From positions 1,573,001 to 1,637,000 of the forward strand of contig NZ_CP085344.1 in NCBI RefSeq assembly GCF_020618415.1: a stretch of 64,000 nucleotides of DNA, read 5' to 3'. Of the stretch, positions 61,498-64,000 are shown piece after piece (position 1 is the stretch's first letter; every line of letters starts with the position of its first letter). This DNA comes from Cupriavidus sp. MP-37 (GTDB lineage Bacteria > Pseudomonadota > Gammaproteobacteria > Burkholderiales > Burkholderiaceae). The position numbers and the translations under genes are program-made. The notes under the pieces are model-generated. The model was given only the letters and a program-made list of their open reading frames with translations, ran no database searches and was not told the DNA's origin.

Positions 61498-63837
61498 ATG
61501 AGTTATCAAGTTCTAGCGCGCAAATGGCGCCCCAGGGATTTCACCACGCTGGTCGGCCAGGAGCACGTGGTCCGCGCGCTCACGCACGCGCTGGAACAAC
61601 AGCGGCTGCACCACGCCTACCTGTTCACCGGCACGCGCGGGGTCGGCAAGACCACGCTGTCGCGGATCCTGGCCAAGGCGCTGAACTGCACCGGCCCTGA
61701 CGGCAGCGGCGGCATCACCGCCGAGCCCTGCGGCCAGTGCAAGGCCTGCCAGGAAATCGACAGCGGCCGCTTCGTCGACTACATCGAGATGGATGCCGCA
61801 TCCAACCGCGGCGTCGACGAGATGGCGCAGCTGCTCGACAAGGCCGTCTACGCTCCTACCGCCGGGCGCTTCAAGGTCTACATGATCGACGAAGTGCACA
61901 TGCTGACCAACCACGCCTTCAACGCCATGCTGAAGACGCTGGAAGAGCCGCCCGGGCACGTCAAGTTCATCCTCGCCACCACCGACCCGCAGAAGATCCC
62001 GGTCACGGTGCTGTCGCGCTGCCTGCAGTTCAACCTGAAGCAGATGCCGCCGGGACATATCGTCTCGCACCTGGACCATATCCTGGCGCAGGAAGGCATC
62101 GCCCACGACGGCAACGCGCTGCGGCTGCTGGCGCAGGCCGCGCATGGGTCGATGCGCGATGCGCTGTCGCTGACTGACCAGGCCATCGCCTACAGCGCGG
62201 GCCAGGTGTCCGAGGACGCCGTGCGCGGCATGCTGGGCGCGATCGACCAGGGTTACCTGGTGCAGCTGCTCGACGCGCTGGCGGCCGAGGACGGCGCCGC
62301 CATGCTGGCGATCGCCGATGCCATGGCCGACCGCAGCCTGTCGTTCGCCGGCGCGCTGCAGGACCTGGGTTCGCTGCTGCACAAGGTGGCGCTGGCGCAG
62401 GCGGTGCCGGCTTCGGTGCAGGACGAATGGCCGGAAGCCGACGAGGTGCGGCGCCTGGCCGGCGTGTTCGACGCGCAGGAAGTCCAGCTGTTCTACCAGA
62501 TCGCCAACCTGGGCCGCAGCGAGCTGGCGCTGGCGCCGGACGAGTACGCCGGCTTCACCATGACGCTGCTGCGCATGCTGGCGTTCCGGCCGTCGTCCGA
62601 GCCGGCCGCCACGGCGGGGCAGGGCGGCGGTGCGGCACCGGCGCGCCCGCGCAGTGCCGGCATGCCGGCCGCGGCGCGACCAGCCGAGGCACGCCAGGCG
62701 GCGACTGCCGCCGCTGCCCCGGCTGCCCCGGCTGCATCCCTTGCCGATGCCACGCCGGTGCCAGCCGCGGTGCCGTCCACGGTGGCGCCAGCAGCGCCCG
62801 TGGCCGAGCCGGTCGCCGCGCCGGCGGCCGTGCCTGCCGCTGCCGAGCCCGCGTCGGCGCGCTCGGCTGGCGGCGCCATGTCGCCAGCGGCCGCGGCGCT
62901 GGCTGCCGCACGCCAGGCTTCCGCCGCCCGCGGCGGCGCCCGCAAGGCGCCGGCCCCAGCCGTGCCTGCTGCGCCAACCGCTGCACAGCGACCGCCGGCA
63001 CAACCGCTGCGCGCCCCCGCGGCCGTAGCCGCGAGCCGTCCGGCTGCGGCCCCGGCCCCGGCCCAGGCGCCGGCTGCACGGCCGCTGGCGCCGCAGCCGC
63101 CCGCACCGACGGCAGCGCCCGCGGCGCGGCCCGTGGCAGCCAGGCCGCAAGCGCAACAAGAATCCGTGCCGCCCTGGGAAGCCGCCGGTGGCAGCGATGT
63201 GCCGCCGTGGGAAGAACTGCCGCCCGACCTGCCGGTGATCGGTCCCTATGACAGCGACCCGGGCTACAACGATTACGGTTTCAGCGAACCGGTAGCGCGC
63301 GCCACGGCACCGCGCAACGGCGCCTCCCGCCAGGCCCCGGCCACGGCTCGCGAGGCCGAGCCAGCCCGCGCAGCCGCTGCCGTACCGTCACCGCCAGCGG
63401 AATCCGCCAAATTCGTCGCACCGCGCCCACCTGCCGCGGCCGAGGACGGCACCCCGCCGGCCTTCACCGGCGCATGGCCGGTGCTGGCCGCCAGCCTGCC
63501 GCTGAAGGGCCTGGCGCAGCAGCTGGCATACCAGAGCGAACTGACGCAGGTGGTCGGGCGCACCTTCCACCTGCGCATCCCGGTCGCGGCGCTGGGCGAG
63601 AACGGCGTCGCCGAGCGGCTGCAGCAGGCGCTGTGCGACCACTTCGGCGAGCCGGTGCGCGTGCTCTGCGAAGTCGGCGGGGTCACCGTCACCGCCGCCG
63701 CCGCCGACGCCGAGGCCCGTGCCGAGCGCCAGCGCCAGGCCGAGGCCGCGATCGAGGCGGATCCCTTCGTGCAGGGGCTGCTGCGCGACCTCGGCGGCCA
63801 GATCGTGCCAGGCTCGATCCAGCCGCGCGCCGCCTGA
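61498..63837 (+). CDS. dnaX: DNA polymerase III subunit tau
   Basis: Clamp-loader ATPase and scaffold of the replicative polymerase. The 779-residue protein has an AAA+ domain with Walker A GTRGVGKT at 45-52, the zinc Cys set 64, 78, 81 and 84, Walker B KVYMIDEVHMLT, and SRC box LSRCLQFNLKQ. After about residue 370 comes a very long Ala/Pro-rich linker (to about 640) and then a folded tail (FTGAWPVLAASLPLKGLAQQ to the end), probably the polymerase-binding domain V. No A-rich slippery heptamer for a gamma frameshift is seen. No Shine-Dalgarno precedes the ATG. Confidence 0.94.
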   Translation: MSYQVLARKWRPRDFTTLVGQEHVVRALTHALEQQRLHHAYLFTGTRGVGKTTLSRILAKALNCTGPDGSGGITAEPCGQCKACQEIDSGRFVDYIEMDAASNRGVDEMAQLLDKAVYAPTAGRFKVYMIDEVHMLTNHAFNAMLKTLEEPPGHVKFILATTDPQKIPVTVLSRCLQFNLKQMPPGHIVSHLDHILAQEGIAHDGNALRLLAQAAHGSMRDALSLTDQAIAYSAGQVSEDAVRGMLGAIDQGYLVQLLDALAAEDGAAMLAIADAMADRSLSFAGALQDLGSLLHKVALAQAVPASVQDEWPEADEVRRLAGVFDAQEVQLFYQIANLGRSELALAPDEYAGFTMTLLRMLAFRPSSEPAATAGQGGGAAPARPRSAGMPAAARPAEARQAATAAAAPAAPAASLADATPVPAAVPSTVAPAAPVAEPVAAPAAVPAAAEPASARSAGGAMSPAAAALAAARQASAARGGARKAPAPAVPAAPTAAQRPPAQPLRAPAAVAASRPAAAPAPAQAPAARPLAPQPPAPTAAPAARPVAARPQAQQESVPPWEAAGGSDVPPWEELPPDLPVIGPYDSDPGYNDYGFSEPVARATAPRNGASRQAPATAREAEPARAAAAVPSPPAESAKFVAPRPPAAAEDGTPPAFTGAWPVLAASLPLKGLAQQLAYQSELTQVVGRTFHLRIPVAALGENGVAERLQQALCDHFGEPVRVLCEVGGVTVTAAAADAEARAERQRQAEAAIEADPFVQGLLRDLGGQIVPGSIQPRAA

Positions 63838-63900
63838 GCGGCGGCTGGCGTTACCGAATTTCCGTCACCGAACTCTTACCGAATCCAGGAGCATTCCATC

Positions 63901-64000
63901 ATGATGAAAGGTCAACTCGCCGGGCTGATGAAGCAGGCCCAGCAGATGCAGGAAAACATGAAGAAGATGCAGGAGCAGCTGGCCCAGATCGAGGTCGAGG
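63901..64000 (+). CDS. ybaB: YbaB/EbfC nucleoid-associated protein, start only
   Basis: The first 33 codons are within the window; the gene runs off the right edge. [20 protein letters not shown] and [14 protein letters not shown] match the YbaB/EbfC family of small DNA-binding proteins that follows dnaX (and precedes recR) in many proteobacteria. AGGAG lies about 9 bases before the first ATG; the second Met is also possible. The start is 63 bases after the dnaX stop, so cotranscription is likely. Confidence 0.92.
   Translation, partial: MMKGQLAGLMKQAQQMQENMKKMQEQLAQIEVE

Overview
The window is a GC-rich (roughly two-thirds G+C) stretch of core chromosome from a beta-proteobacterium, most likely Cupriavidus or a close Ralstonia relative. 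That rests on gene content and order (carA-lysE-carB-greA, rlmE-ftsH-folP-glmM, pstSCAB-phoU-phoB-phoR next to ppk and ppx) and on recalled resemblance of many proteins to Cupriavidus ones; no search was run. I see no insertion sequence, prophage, CRISPR array or plasmid gene.

Layout. 1-6700: carbamoyl-phosphate synthase (carA, carB) with a LysE-type exporter gene between the subunits, then greA and a small membrane protein. 6700-12650: a YhbY-type RNA-binding protein, rlmE, ftsH, folP, glmM. 12750-24510: a phosphate block, with the high-affinity Pi transporter pstSCAB, phoU and the phoB-phoR two-component system reading right, then ppk (left) and ppx (right), then a leftward ornithine-lipid-type N-acyltransferase gene. 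PhoB-type direct repeats stand before pstS and, as four exactly 11-bp-phased units, before the acyltransferase gene; degenerate repeats lie between ppk and ppx. This suggests one regulon for Pi uptake, polyphosphate turnover and phosphorus-free membrane lipid.

24570-33150: a SixA-like phosphatase, infA, several poorly known genes (membrane protein, ExoX-like protein with degenerate active site, secreted YTDG-repeat protein), tRNA-Pro and tRNA-Arg, a membrane diguanylate cyclase, a DUF1488 protein, two overlapping tiny genes, an MFS exporter and fabI. 33350-39150: a yejABEF-type peptide ABC transporter. 39550-42900: an NlpC/P60 peptidase, a patatin-like lipoprotein and gltX with a terminator-like leader hairpin. 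43180-44330: two copies of a tRNA-Ala/Glu/Asp operon followed by a tRNA-Asp-derived palindromic remnant. 44370-51050: leftward genes for a MATE exporter, a GT-C membrane glycosyltransferase, L31 type B, MtfA, Rho and thioredoxin. 51530-64000: a small unknown gene, an AddB/AddA-like nuclease-helicase pair, the 4.5S SRP RNA (leftward), B12-dependent ribonucleotide reductase, dnaX and the start of ybaB.

Most of this is ordinary housekeeping DNA. The points most worth a second look are the phased PhoB array before the acyltransferase gene, the tRNA-derived element at 44186-44326, the gltX leader hairpin, the probable pseudo-exonuclease at 26706 and the YTDG-repeat protein at 27591.
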